Shown: one piece after another, positions 12,562 through 22,000 of the stretch
How positions within the stretch are numbered: the first letter of the stretch is position 1
How the letters are laid out: every line of letters begins with the position of its first letter
Assembly: GCF_963678635.1 (NCBI RefSeq)
Contig: NC_087062.1
Coordinates: 12,940,670 to 13,004,669 of the forward strand
DNA: 64,000 nucleotides
Source of the DNA: Symsagittifera roscoffensis
Taxonomy: Eukaryota; Xenacoelomorpha; Acoela; Convolutidae
Direction of reading: 5' to 3'
The notes under the pieces: generated by a model
Told to the model about the DNA's origin: nothing
Seen by the model: only the letters and a program-made list of their open reading frames with translations
Databases searched by the model: none
Program-made: the position numbers and the translations under genes

Positions 12562-15399
12562 CTAAAACAATGTCCACTTGTTTCTGCACGTGATACAATC
12601 ACAGAATAATTGCCACGTGCACGTTGTCATTTCTGAAAATCTCTCGTTTACAAATTTCCACATCGTGTTTAAAATTCTCGTCTTGAGGCCGATTCGTTTA
12701 TCAAAATGAATATATGGTTCTAATCGATTTACAATCCTACTGGTTCTGAAAACAAATTCGTTTCTCGCTTTTTCCGTTCTCACTTTTCGCATCTCAAAAA
12801 TTTCTATATTTCTAGCCCGTGTGGTTCGCCTGTTTAACACTATTTCATTTCGTTCATTAGAATCAAGACTGGCAAGAAGTAAGATGTTATTTAGCTGGAT
12901 GAACATGGTCAGGGGTAAAATGTTTAGCAAGCGTAGTTCGTTGATGTACACTCCCGTTTTATTTCCAGTGATCCACCGGATTGCTTTCTTTTGAAATCGC
13001 TCCAACTGCACTTGATCCCCCCTCGATATATGTGTACATGAGAGTCCGTATAATAACACTGGGAGTATTAGTGACTTATACAGGCCTAACTTTACAAACG
13101 TATTTATCTTTGCTGATAGGTTTCTTCTCAGGAGGTACAGTACTTGGTTTGCCTTCTTTAATCTTGTTTCAATGTGTACCTTCCAACTTAAATCGCCCGA
13201 CACAAAAATTCCCAGATCTTTCACAACCATCGATGTTCCAAGCACTACACCAAAAAGCATAGAGTTGGCGTCTCCGCCCCTAAAACTTACTTTTGCACAT
13301 TTATCTAGTGCTAATTCCATTTTGTTTTCAGTTACCCACTGCTGAATTTTGTCCAGATCTTCTTGAATTTCAATTGATGTTTTTTTGATGGAAAGTAGTT
13401 TAAGATCATCCGCAAAAATATATGGTTCAGAGAATTTGAGTACTTCAGGTAGGTCGTTAATAAAAATGCAAAAGAGCAGTGGTCCTAAAAGTGATCCTTG
13501 GGGAACACCACTAGTGACTTCTAAAACTTTTGAGCTGATATTGTCTACTCGTACAAACTGTTTCCTGTTTTTCAAATAGTCATAGAGTACCTCTAACATG
13601 CAGCCTCCTATTCCTATAAGTGCAACTTTCTTGAGTAGATCAAAATGCGGAACTTTATCAAAGGCTTTTGCAAAGTCAGTGTAGACTGCTACAATTTCTG
13701 CGTTTGAGTCATTGTCAAGCGCTTCATATATTTCTTTCAGGAAGGAGAGCATGTTTGTCAAAACTGATCTACCTTTAGTAAAACCGTGTTGATGTTTCGT
13801 CAAATACCAGGCAAAGTAAGGGTACAGGTCTTTGTATATACATTTTTCAAGGACTTTGCTGTCAATATTTAATAGCGATACTGGTCGATAGTTATTCACC
13901 AATTTTCGGTCACCTTTTTTGTGAACAGGAGTAACTGCAGCTGTTTTCCATGAATCAGGTATTTTTCGTAGGCGTTTTACGTTTCTCAAAATTTTGTTCA
14001 TCGGTTTGCATATATTGCGGTTCGTTTTCTGAAAAAAGCTAGGTGGCAACCCATTTGGGCCGCGTGACTTTGTTACGTCCAGAGTTGATAAAATCTCACT
14101 TACTGTCTTTTTCGATATATCAAAATTCGTTAACAAGGGATTTCCAAATTGAATATCTCTAATACTAAAACTTTCTTTAGGATTAAAAACTGAATGAAAG
14201 AAGTCGTTTAGCATGTTGACTTGTTCGTTTGGATTTGTGCTTTCAACTTCATCTTTTATGAGTAACTTAGGAAGACTTGTATGTTTATTCAAGTTCTTTA
14301 GGTGTTTAAAAATTACATTAGTGTTCCGTGTTCTAAACAATTCCTCTTGGTAGTTTTTCCTGTCCACTTCCGATGATTCAGTTACTAAATTTTCAAACAG
14401 TTTAACTTGTTGTCTTCTGTAGTTGGTCGGTTTGAGTATACATGATTGCCGTTTTGTTTGTAACTTTTTGATCAAATTTGAAGTGCTACTTGTTATCCAA
14501 GGTGGAAGTGATTGCCTATGTCTTGTTCTGAGAGGCACAAAACTCTTAATGATTTCATCCAAATATTGGGTGTACTCCTCATGCATTTTGTTAATGTTTG
14601 TGTGGCATACTGGTTCAAATGGGTTCTCGTTTATAAAATTGTTTATTCCTTCAAAATCGGCATTTCCAAAACTTCTAAAATTTTCCAAGTATGGTTTCGG
14701 CTCTGATACCGTGCATTCAATAGACAACATTATGGCATTGTGATCTGAGCAGTCATAAATCTTGGAAACGTTAAAATCTTGTTCGGCACTTGTATAGCAA
14801 TTCCGATAGAAGGCTACGTCTAGTATGTTCTTCACACATGTTGGGAAATCTATCGCCTGCCTAAAGAGTCCATTTTCAAAAATTTGCAGTATTTGGTTTT
14901 CTTCCTCGTCAGTACTGGTGAGGGTGTTCCAGTTTGTTTCTGGGAAATTTAAATCCCCACATAAGAGAAACGGTTTGTTTTTAGGAATGGCTTTGATCAG
15001 TTGTTCAAATTCATGCACTTTGTATCTGTAATTACTGTTTTTTGGCGGATTGTAGAATGAGCCAATTATCATTTCAGTTTGATGAAGTTTTATACTACAT
15101 AGCACACATGAATCAGGAATGTCATGTTTGGTGGATAAGTCCTCGGTAATTAGACTATTCTTGACAGCTATTAGGCTGCCTCCGTGACAGTTTTTACCAC
15201 TCACAATAGCTCTATCAGATCTATAGATGTTATATTCACTTAGAAAAAGCTCTGATGATTGAATATTCTCGTTAAGCCAAGTTTCGCTTAAGCATATGAC
15301 ATTAAAATTTCCAACTGCAATTGCATTTGCTAGCTTAGTTCTTCTCTCTATGTTGATTAGGCTTCTAGTATTTAGTTGCAGAATGTTGAGGAATCCTAG
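12562..15399 (-). CDS. CR1-type ORF2: AP-endonuclease and reverse transcriptase
   Basis: The open frame runs 945 codons from just after the ORF1 stop (15400-15402) to TAA at 12562. The AP-type endonuclease begins at once with LQLNTRSL, followed by CLSETWLN, GDLNFPETNW and SDHNAI. The reverse transcriptase follows with VNNYRPVSLLN, YTDFAKAFDKV, SGVPQGSLLGP and the catalytic IFADDLK. A C-terminal region with a conserved Cys/His end follows. The endonuclease nicks target DNA and the RT copies the element RNA onto the nick. There is no ATG before the first endonuclease motifs; the first in-frame Met lies well inside the domain. Translation therefore probably depends on readthrough from ORF1. No internal stops or frameshifts are seen. 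Confidence 0.9.
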   Translation of the reverse strand, partial: LGFLNILQLNTRSLINIERRTKLANAIAVGNFNVICLSETWLNENIQSSELFLSEYNIYRSDRAIVSGKNCHGGSLIAVKNSLITEDLSTKHDIPDSCVLCSIKLHQTEMIIGSFYNPPKNSNYRYKVHEFEQLIKAIPKNKPFLLCGDLNFPETNWNTLTSTDEEENQILQIFENGLFRQAIDFPTCVKNILDVAFYRNCYTSAEQDFNVSKIYDCSDHNAIMLSIECTVSEPKPYLENFRSFGNADFEGINNFINENPFEPVCHTNINKMHEEYTQYLDEIIKSFVPLRTRHRQSLPPWITSSTSNLIKKLQTKRQSCILKPTNYRRQQVKLFENLVTESSEVDRKNYQEELFRTRNTNVIFKHLKNLNKHTSLPKLLIKDEVESTNPNEQVNMLNDFFHSVFNPKESFSIRDIQFGNPLLTNFDISKKTVSEILSTLDVTKSRGPNGLPPSFFQKTNRNICKPMNKILRNVKRLRKIPDSWKTAAVTPVHKKGDRKLVNNYRPVSLLNIDSKVLEKCIYKDLYPYFAWYLTKHQHGFTKGRSVLTNMLSFLKEIYEALDNDSNAEIVAVYTDFAKAFDKVPHFDLLKKVALIGIGGCMLEVLYDYLKNRKQFVRVDNISSKVLEVTSGVPQGSLLGPLLFCIFINDLPEVLKFSEPYIFADDLKLLSIKKTSIEIQEDLDKIQQWVTENKMELALDKCAKVSFRGGDANSMLFGVVLGTSMVVKDLGIFVSGDLSWKVHIETRLKKANQVLYLLRRNLSAKINTFVKLGLYKSLILPVLLYGLSCTHISRGDQVQLERFQKKAIRWITGNKTGVYINELRLLNILPLTMFIQLNNILLLASLDSNERNEIVLNRRTTRARNIEIFEMRKVRTEKARNEFVFRTSRIVNRLEPYIHFDKRIGLKTRILNTMWKFVNERFSEMTTCTWQLFCDCITCRNKWTLF

Positions 15400-16296
15400 T
15401 CAATGCTGGGGTTCCTGAACTTCAGTGTCAATAGTTACTTTCACACCATCATTGAACAATTCTAGATTCCTTATTTTCAGCTTTTCGCGAGGAACGCCTT
15501 CATCTAGTAGTTGTCTTCGTTTCTTAAGGATTTCGTTCTCTTTAATTGCACTCTCTTTGGTCAATGCTGGTAGCAGGTAGACCTCTTTTTCGACCAATTG
15601 TTCTCGCTTTTCTCGGCTTTTTGCTAGTACTAGTCGTGCTTCATGTTCGCTAGGTACAGTTACCAGCAGTGTTCTTGGCTTCATTCGATTACGATCAAAT
15701 TTTCCCAGTCGTTTTAGTTCTATTATTTTCGGCTTCACTCCAATTATGTCTAGTATTTCGTTTACTTCGTCATTTGTTGGGACAAGGTTTTCTCCTTTTG
15801 TTTTCTCAGGGTCCTCTTTGACCCCTTGTATCCTAAAACTTTGATTTATGTTGTGATCAGAGTTAGATCTGGCAGCATGTTGAGTGGTTTGAGCTTGATT
15901 TATCCGGGTGGTGGTTTCAGCAGCTACAACGGCACTATAAGTTTTTTCCACTTTATCGCATGTCGTTTTCATTGCATTTCCAATTTTTTGATCTACTAAA
16001 TCGGTAAGTCTTCTTTCCATGCTTTTAAGGCTTTCAGTTACATCAATGTTTGAGAGCTTCTCGTCTATGTTGGCCAGGGTTTTGCATCTTATAAAGTTGT
16101 CTCGTTCATTATTTTGCACACAAGTATTACAAAGCAACATGACATTCGGCCCTAGTTCTTTTATTCCATTTATGGCCACTAGAGACAACCCAACACAAGT
16201 TGGTTCCAAATGCATTTGAGCGTTGCATGCGACACAAGTGTATGTTTTCTCGTTGCTGGCAAAGCCTCTTTTACATGTTTTGCAGTTTTTGCCCAT
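15400..16296 (-). CDS. CR1-type ORF1: PHD-type zinc finger and RNA-binding-like protein
   Basis: The product is 298 residues, starting at ATG 16296. Residues about 5-60 form a PHD/RING-like zinc finger: CKTC, then CVAC with a following His and Cys, then CNTC. A helical, probably coiled-coil region follows (about 80-125). Next comes a domain with the ELKRLGK and RTLLVTVPSE motifs, resembling the RRM-like part of retrotransposon ORF1 proteins. Such proteins coat element RNA and act as chaperones. The stop codon is TGA followed by CTAG, and ORF2 continues in the same frame. It is preceded by the esterase ORF of the same element. Assignment rests on domain order and motifs, without a search. Confidence 0.8.
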   Translation of the reverse strand: MGKNCKTCKRGFASNEKTYTCVACNAQMHLEPTCVGLSLVAINGIKELGPNVMLLCNTCVQNNERDNFIRCKTLANIDEKLSNIDVTESLKSMERRLTDLVDQKIGNAMKTTCDKVEKTYSAVVAAETTTRINQAQTTQHAARSNSDHNINQSFRIQGVKEDPEKTKGENLVPTNDEVNEILDIIGVKPKIIELKRLGKFDRNRMKPRTLLVTVPSEHEARLVLAKSREKREQLVEKEVYLLPALTKESAIKENEILKKRRQLLDEGVPREKLKIRNLELFNDGVKVTIDTEVQEPQH

Positions 16297-16330
16297 TTTT
16301 GCTTATACTATGGATAGAAAAACAGTTAAG

Positions 16331-16431
16331 CCTGGTGGTTCCCGAAAAGGGGAGGCCTGTGGCTCACTCAGGGGAAAAGAAGAAATAGACAAACCTGGTG
16401 GTTCCCGAAAAGGGGAGGCCTGCGGTTCACT
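16331..16431. repeat. 63-bp-spaced direct repeat between esterase ORF and ORF1
   Basis: CCTGGTGGTTCCCGAAAAGG begins at 16331 and again at 16394, with about 37 bases shared and only two or three changes. It occupies the gap between the esterase ORF and ORF1 on the transcribed minus strand. It could be an internal ribosome-entry or regulatory segment, or a fortuitous duplication. Confidence 0.75.
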
Positions 16432-16444
16432 ATTTCTACTTACG

Positions 16445-17038
16445 TTAATAGGGGCACTGACAGTTCTTGAAACGACACTCGTAATATACCAGATGTCCTT
16501 CTGTATTGCAGATGTTCGAATGTTTATCGTATAAGATTTTATTCTTGAGAATACTTTTAATGCCCTTCAGACCTTCTTCACTGAGGTGCACTTCGTCAGT
16601 TTTCAAATGATATGAGCTGTGGATTTTTTCACTCACTCCTCTAAACTTCCAAGTTCCTTTTATCTTTCTTAGGAATTCGTTTATTTTTGCAGATCGAGCT
16701 CGGTTCTCACTACGATGAGGGATTCCGATGACGAAAACTTTTTTGGCTCGTTCACACAGCTCCTCGGCAAGCTTCGACAGTTCTTCAGCAATGTCGCCTG
16801 CAGGTATACTGGAGGGGTCTTTTCCGTTGAAGGCGTCGTTTCCGCCGATGAGCAGAGCGATGATGTTGAATTTGTCTTTCTCGGGTAAGAAGTTTTGGAC
16901 CGCACCAATTCGGGCCCCAGGTAGGGACAAGATATTGAAATTTGGAAAATCAAGATGGCGTGCTTGAGAATCCGCAATCAGGAGATTTTTTGAAGATGAT
17001 GTCTTGAGCAAGTGATATCTTCTGTCGGACAATTTCAT
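16445..17038 (-). CDS. SGNH/GDSL-type esterase encoded by the CR1-type element
   Basis: The product is 197 residues, starting at ATG 17038. It shows the SGNH blocks in order: LLIADSQ near the N terminus (nucleophile Ser), a Gly-containing LPGAR block, LLIGGNDAF (oxyanion Gly and Asn) and DEVHLSEEG near the C terminus (Asp-x-x-His). Esterase domains are established in ORF1 proteins of the CR1/L2 group. Here the domain is a separate upstream ORF and not part of the PHD-finger ORF1. It would hydrolyse an ester substrate, possibly lipid, but its role in retrotransposition is not settled. The gap to ORF1 is 148 bp. Confidence 0.85.
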   Translation of the reverse strand: MKLSDRRYHLLKTSSSKNLLIADSQARHLDFPNFNILSLPGARIGAVQNFLPEKDKFNIIALLIGGNDAFNGKDPSSIPAGDIAEELSKLAEELCERAKKVFVIGIPHRSENRARSAKINEFLRKIKGTWKFRGVSEKIHSSYHLKTDEVHLSEEGLKGIKSILKNKILYDKHSNICNTEGHLVYYECRFKNCQCPY

Positions 17039-17096
17039 CGCGGGGCAACCATTGCTACCCCGGTAAACATTTCAACTATCTGAAACTATTTAATTG

Positions 17097-17731
17097 CGGC
17101 CGATCGTTTCGATGCCTGGTTCGGCCTAAGAGCCTCTTTCGAAGGTTCTTGCTGATTGGATTGGTGCACTTCTCAAGCTCGTATAAATAGCAAAGTTGCA
17201 GACGTTAAGGATTTTTTGTCTAACTTGAAATTGAATTCCGACGAAAAACTGGTTAGTCTGGACGTGGTTAGCTTATTTACCAAGGTACCCGACCAAGAAG
17301 CTATTATTCTCTGCGCTGATTAATTGTATTGTATAGTGGGGATTAAGCTCAACCACCGCCCGTTTCGATTGACACTTTTATTCAGCTTCTCAAGCTTGTT
17401 TCTATCAAAACGCTGTTTTCAACTCCTATGGGTTTTTAGCGCCAGGTGATGGAATGGCAATGGGATCACTCGTTGGCCCTTTGCTTGCCAATATTTTCCT
17501 CTCGCAGTATGATGATGAGCTTGCTTTCAACTCTACAGTTTATCACAGATATGTGGATGACATTATCAGAACGGTCAGAGATGGTGAGATTCCGTACATG
17601 TGTAACAATCGCCCGGAAGATACATATCGACGGAAAACAAAACTAAGTCTTAAGACGACTGGCTAACGTCTAAACAGAGCTTTGCATGCTTTTCACCGTC
17701 TCTACCAAGCCAGTACTTTTCGGTGGTCTTT
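17097..17731 (+). pseudogene. Penelope-like element, RT core (decayed)
   Basis: Plus-strand translation gives RPIVSMPGSA, a stop, then EPLSKVLADWIGALLKL. After another stop come KDFLSNLKLNSDEKLVSLDV and VSLFTKVP, and then, after frame changes, AMGSLVGPLLANIF and the catalytic YHRYVDDII (about 17550). The order and the LVSxDVVSLFTxVP and RYVDD motifs are typical of Penelope-like RTs and separate it from the LTR and LINE RTs nearby. Several stops and shifts make it a fossil. It ends where the left LTR of element A begins, and I could not find its continuation beyond 40658. Confidence 0.8.
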
Positions 17732-18646
17732 TGTAACATTCGTCTACTGCAGTCACACATGAGGCTTAAGAAAAATAGGCCCTATAACCACTGGCTCAAG
17801 GGTCAGGGACACTATCTCTTGTGTTTTTCTACCTCAAGAACGGTCGGAGCCAGTTCGGTTCGCTTGTGACATGAGACTACGACCCGTTACAGCTTAAAGG
17901 CTACTACTAAAATATCCCCCCACTCTAGAATTAGAAACGTCCCCATACTTAGGTCTCTAGATACCCAAAATACATGAACGCCGTTAAAAACCGGGTTGGA
18001 ACAATCCGTTAAGTTACTTTTTATTAGACAGTGGAACTTTGATCCATTTCAGATGGATCAACCTAAAACTCGCCTTACCTCAACATAACAATTATAAAAC
18101 ACACTCTAGAATTTAAATTAAGTACTCACATTGTAGCACGCTCAAGAACCAGGAAGTAAATAAGTCGGTAAACAACTCAAGAATTAATAAAGTAACTAAT
18201 ATGAGTTTAATGTTAGTCAGTTTCAACAACAAGAACAAGTTTTTACTCTAGACTGCAAGTTCTCGTGAACCATTGGGACACTCTAGCTGTCCACCTTTCC
18301 ACCGAAGGTTCACTCTGGTCCAGTCAAGAATAGTATTCCAATCGTAATAATCCAACTCGAGGGAATGCTCTCGTCTCTGTCACAGATGGGACAGCTCTAC
18401 TCTCGATTATTATAGTGATGGAAATTGCGAATAGCAATTTCCTACTGTTTTTTCTTGCGACTTTCCCGCGTGTGTGTCTTAATCGTTCTGAAATTGTTCT
18501 GATCTCTTTTTCTGATTTTCAGTTCTCGCGAGAAAATCGTGCATGACAGGTTCCATTCGAAACTTTGAAAAATTAAATTTCACTCCAAAATCAAGTGTTT
18601 TTTGCTTCTCTCAAGGTCAAACTTCCAAATATGACCGACTGGCACA
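17732..18646 (-). repeat. element A 3' LTR
   Basis: This 915-bp copy, TGTAACATTCG to GACTGGCACA on the plus strand, matches 39744-40658 almost perfectly; I noticed one difference, near 18345. On the transcribed strand it lies downstream of ORF2. Confidence 0.95.
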
Positions 18647-18665
18647 TACTCCCCGGACTCGAGAT
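18647..18665 (-). promoter_or_regulatory. candidate polypurine tract of element A
   Basis: On the minus strand the bases just before the 3' LTR read GTCCGGGGAGTA. The core GTCCGGGGA is also present next to the element B LTR (about 42343-42353), although flanking bases differ. A purine-rich tract abutting the 3' LTR primes plus-strand DNA synthesis in LTR retroelements. Confidence 0.5.
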
Positions 18666-19077
18666 CGATGTCCTCATCGCGCGCTGTCTTCTGCCAGTGA
18701 GTCCCAGAAAAACCGAGTGTTGCTCAAGATACAGTGCCAGTGGTCATTTACAGAAGTTTGCAGCAGATTTAAGCTTATCTACACCCCAAAATTCACAGCC
18801 ATTTAAAATTTTCACACTATTGCTAAACAGCAACCAAAATCTGCATACACCTGCACCCTTGAATTTTCGCTTTTCAAGCCAATCATTTTAAAATCTCTTT
18901 TGTCCTATTCAATCAGGAAATTGTCATGCAGCATTTTCGATTTATATAATAAATATAGTATATCAGTAACAATATTTGCTTTGTTAAAATTTCTTTTTCG
19001 TGAATCCAAGTTTCACTCAGATCCACGCTCAAGCCCCCCTTCCCTCTCAAGACTCAAGATCCATCCGATTTGCCCAT
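18666..19077 (-). other. element A 3' untranslated segment
   Basis: This non-coding stretch lies between the ORF2 stop and the polypurine tract. The part near 18900-19077 matches element B well, while 18650-18890 differs strongly from the equivalent 42335-42640. The two elements therefore carry different 3' UTR inserts. Confidence 0.6.
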
Positions 19078-22000
19078 TCATCTCGTGCTCTTCACCTTGG
19101 AGGTACTGCATCCTGAAGTGCTAGATGTGGCAAACTGTCTCAACAGTTCCTCTTCATCATCGGAACTAATCACAATCTCCTCCCAAGCCTTCAGCTGTTC
19201 ATAGGATCGCATCCATTCTCTCTGCTCCTGCAATCTCTTTGCTTGGTTGGGTAGTGCCTTCACCCTAGCTTCTCGGTTCAAGCAAAAGGAGTTGTGCAGG
19301 CTCAAGCTCACGTTCTTCGCCAGGTCTTCCTCTAGTATCGACTCCCTCGCTTTGGTATTGTCTCTAGACATCTTACCCACTCTTTTCCATCCTGTCGTGA
19401 TCGCATTACGATGGGTTAGCAGGGGTCTCTTGAAAGCTTCCGGCCCAATCTCGGCCTGGAACTGTCGATACTCTTTTTGATGTTTTCTCATGTGATCTTT
19501 CGTTGTCATGTACAACCAAGACGTCAGTGTCGCCCGAAACCATGGAAAGTACCTCAAGCGACTCCATACGTGCCTGACTTCCGTCGGTATGGCGAATACT
19601 TTGCACGCAGTCTCAAACAACTCGAGTCTCCTGCTGTAGTCTATCGCGTATATTGACTCAGCCGTTGGCGTCGTCGCCTCCCGATACTTCGTTATATTCT
19701 CTTCTATCCATCTCAGGGCTAACATCGTACTCACTACTAAGAGCGTCACCTTCTGCCGGTGATCCGGTAGTCCGATCGACCAAATCTCTTCCACATCCCA
19801 CACCAGGCAAAGGTTCTTGTGATCTGGATACCACACCGTTTGTGCCAAGCAGTGGCATGGGCATTCCCCATGAGAGATCTCAATGCTCCTGAGATTACGC
19901 TCCCCTGAGGCTTCCAAGAGAGGCTCAAGCTCCATCATTTTCTCGTGCATCGTGTCGTTGTCTTCCAGGTTCGGAGTACTTCCCACAGGTTTCCCGATCA
20001 CGTTTTGTCTCTCGTGATCGCTCGTGTTTTCTCTTTCCAACTTCAGAAGATCTTCTCCCCAGATTTCGCTTAAGTCATCTCTCAATTCTTTTGGTACTGT
20101 CCCTTTGATTTTTCTCAACAACTTGTGCGAGTGATGCGACATCCGAGCCAACCTCACACACTTGGGCACTGAGAAGGCCTTGTCCACCAGTATTCTCTGG
20201 CTGGACACTTCCACCATCGCCATGTGTAGCGGGTAGTGACTTCCGCACAAGTTGGCCATCATTGACCCTATCAGCGATTTCGCGTTCAATGGCAAGCCAT
20301 AAGCTTCGCTCATGGGAAATCCCATTTCCGCCTCAAGACCAACCTTCCAGCTCCGGATGTGTTTTTGAGTCACCTGCAACACCCCGGGCCATGATTCTAC
20401 GCTCAACGCCGTCACTAAATGATGTTCAGACTCCAGTCTCTCCAGTGCCTGCAGACCACACATTCTCGAGAAGAATCCGAGAGCTGTCGCTATATTCACC
20501 GTGGTTCTCGCGTAACACTCCGCTACTATTTGCACTTCACTTTTCTCCCTTTCTGTTATGTCTTCGAACCAAGTGACCAGGTCTTCTTTTTGAAATGACA
20601 GTATTCTAACGCATGACCGTCCATCGCAGGTGTGCTCTCCGTTTCCACACGTCGAATCCAGACAGCTACCCGGCTCCAATTTTTTTGCTGACCCGGGATT
20701 ACTAGTCTTTTCGCCTGGCTCTTGCATCTGAGGTGAAATTAGCTTATGCAGCACACTCAACTTTGCCAGATCTTCATCTTCCGTTGGTGCTAACCTCACT
20801 CGCTCGGTGGTTTCCTCGATTAGACTCGCATGGGGATGTGGACACCAGGAGGGTCTTAGTAGCTTCCATATCACTCCCAAGTTCGTGGTTAACAAGCCAT
20901 CTCCACCGCCCATGTTCACTTCAACTCTCTTGTTTGAGCGCGGTATGCTTATCACCTCTGGTGTTTTCTCAAGAATCAGGCCCAGGCTCGGCCCCTCTTT
21001 CTCCACCGCGTCTATCTCCATTATTCTTTCTGTCCAAAACTTCAGTAGCTCCGCTACCTCATGGTTTCTGTGGGCTCCTCCAGCTTCCGAGTCTAAGAAG
21101 GGATTGTAGGCTATTCCCATCACTCCAGACACATATTGGTATTCCCCCTTCTCACTGAGTCTCGAGTACTGTTCTGACGAGGCCAGGTTACGGTGAACAT
21201 CATGTTCTTCCTCGAACTTCTTATTAGAGAACCTCCGTACCTCGTCCAGCTTTCGATGGTTCTCTAAGGATAGTCTGGAACCATCTTCTTTCTCTATTCC
21301 TGTACTCTGATATACGTTCAAGATGATCGTTGAGACTCTTCTCTCCATGGTTTTACTTCCACTTGCTCTCTGGTGGCATGCCAGGATGGTGCTATCAGAC
21401 ATCATTGACATTGTCCATCTCAAGAAACATGTGGCATCTTTTCTTCTAGCCAGGCTCAAGCCTGAATTGTCCCTGGCCACGTGTTGCATCAGTGCCTGAT
21501 ACACCTCTAGCTTCTTGCTTCCCAACTTCAGCCTGTCATACGAGGTCAATGTCTCCAACTCTATTCCCACCAGACTCCAGGTGAACATTAATTGTCCCGC
21601 AGTTCTAACGAAGGGATTCGCCATTAGTGGCGGTGCTGATGAGGATGTTCTCATCGCCTCTTCAAAATGATCCTTCAACAAACTCTGCCAGGACCTCTTC
21701 AGATGACTTGCCATCTCTATCTTATTAACCTCGGCTTTTTGCTGGGTGGCCCAATTGCGTCGCCTGCGAGCTATTCCACTGTCCAACTTCTTCAAGCAGT
21801 CCTCCATTTCCTTCAATGTTTCGAGGGCCACCCACCACGTCCGGGAAGTGTTCCTCGTCTTGCTCCTCTCCAATGGATCACTCGTCACTTGTTTGCCCAT
21901 GTCCTGATGTGCCTTCGAGATCCATTCTTTGCCGATCTCCACTTCCCCTACCTGTCCGTTCGTTGAACCTCTCTTCACGTTTACCTTCTGAGGCTTGAAG

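Larger units (their letters stand above)
12489..17096 (-). mobile_element. full-length CR1-type non-LTR retrotransposon
   Basis: This 4.6-kb element on the minus strand has a short 5' UTR, an SGNH-esterase ORF (17038-16445), a spacer with direct repeats, a PHD-finger ORF1 (16296-15400), ORF2 (to 12562), a short 3' UTR and an (AAC)n tail at 12488-12516. The ends are fixed by the Penelope-like element it interrupts. The left flank stops after codons for APL at 12488 and the right flank continues with RPIVS at 17097, in the same conserved motif. No long target duplication is visible, at most about TTG. All three coding segments are open, so the copy may be young and competent. The TGA between ORF1 and ORF2 is discussed in the findings. 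Confidence 0.85.
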
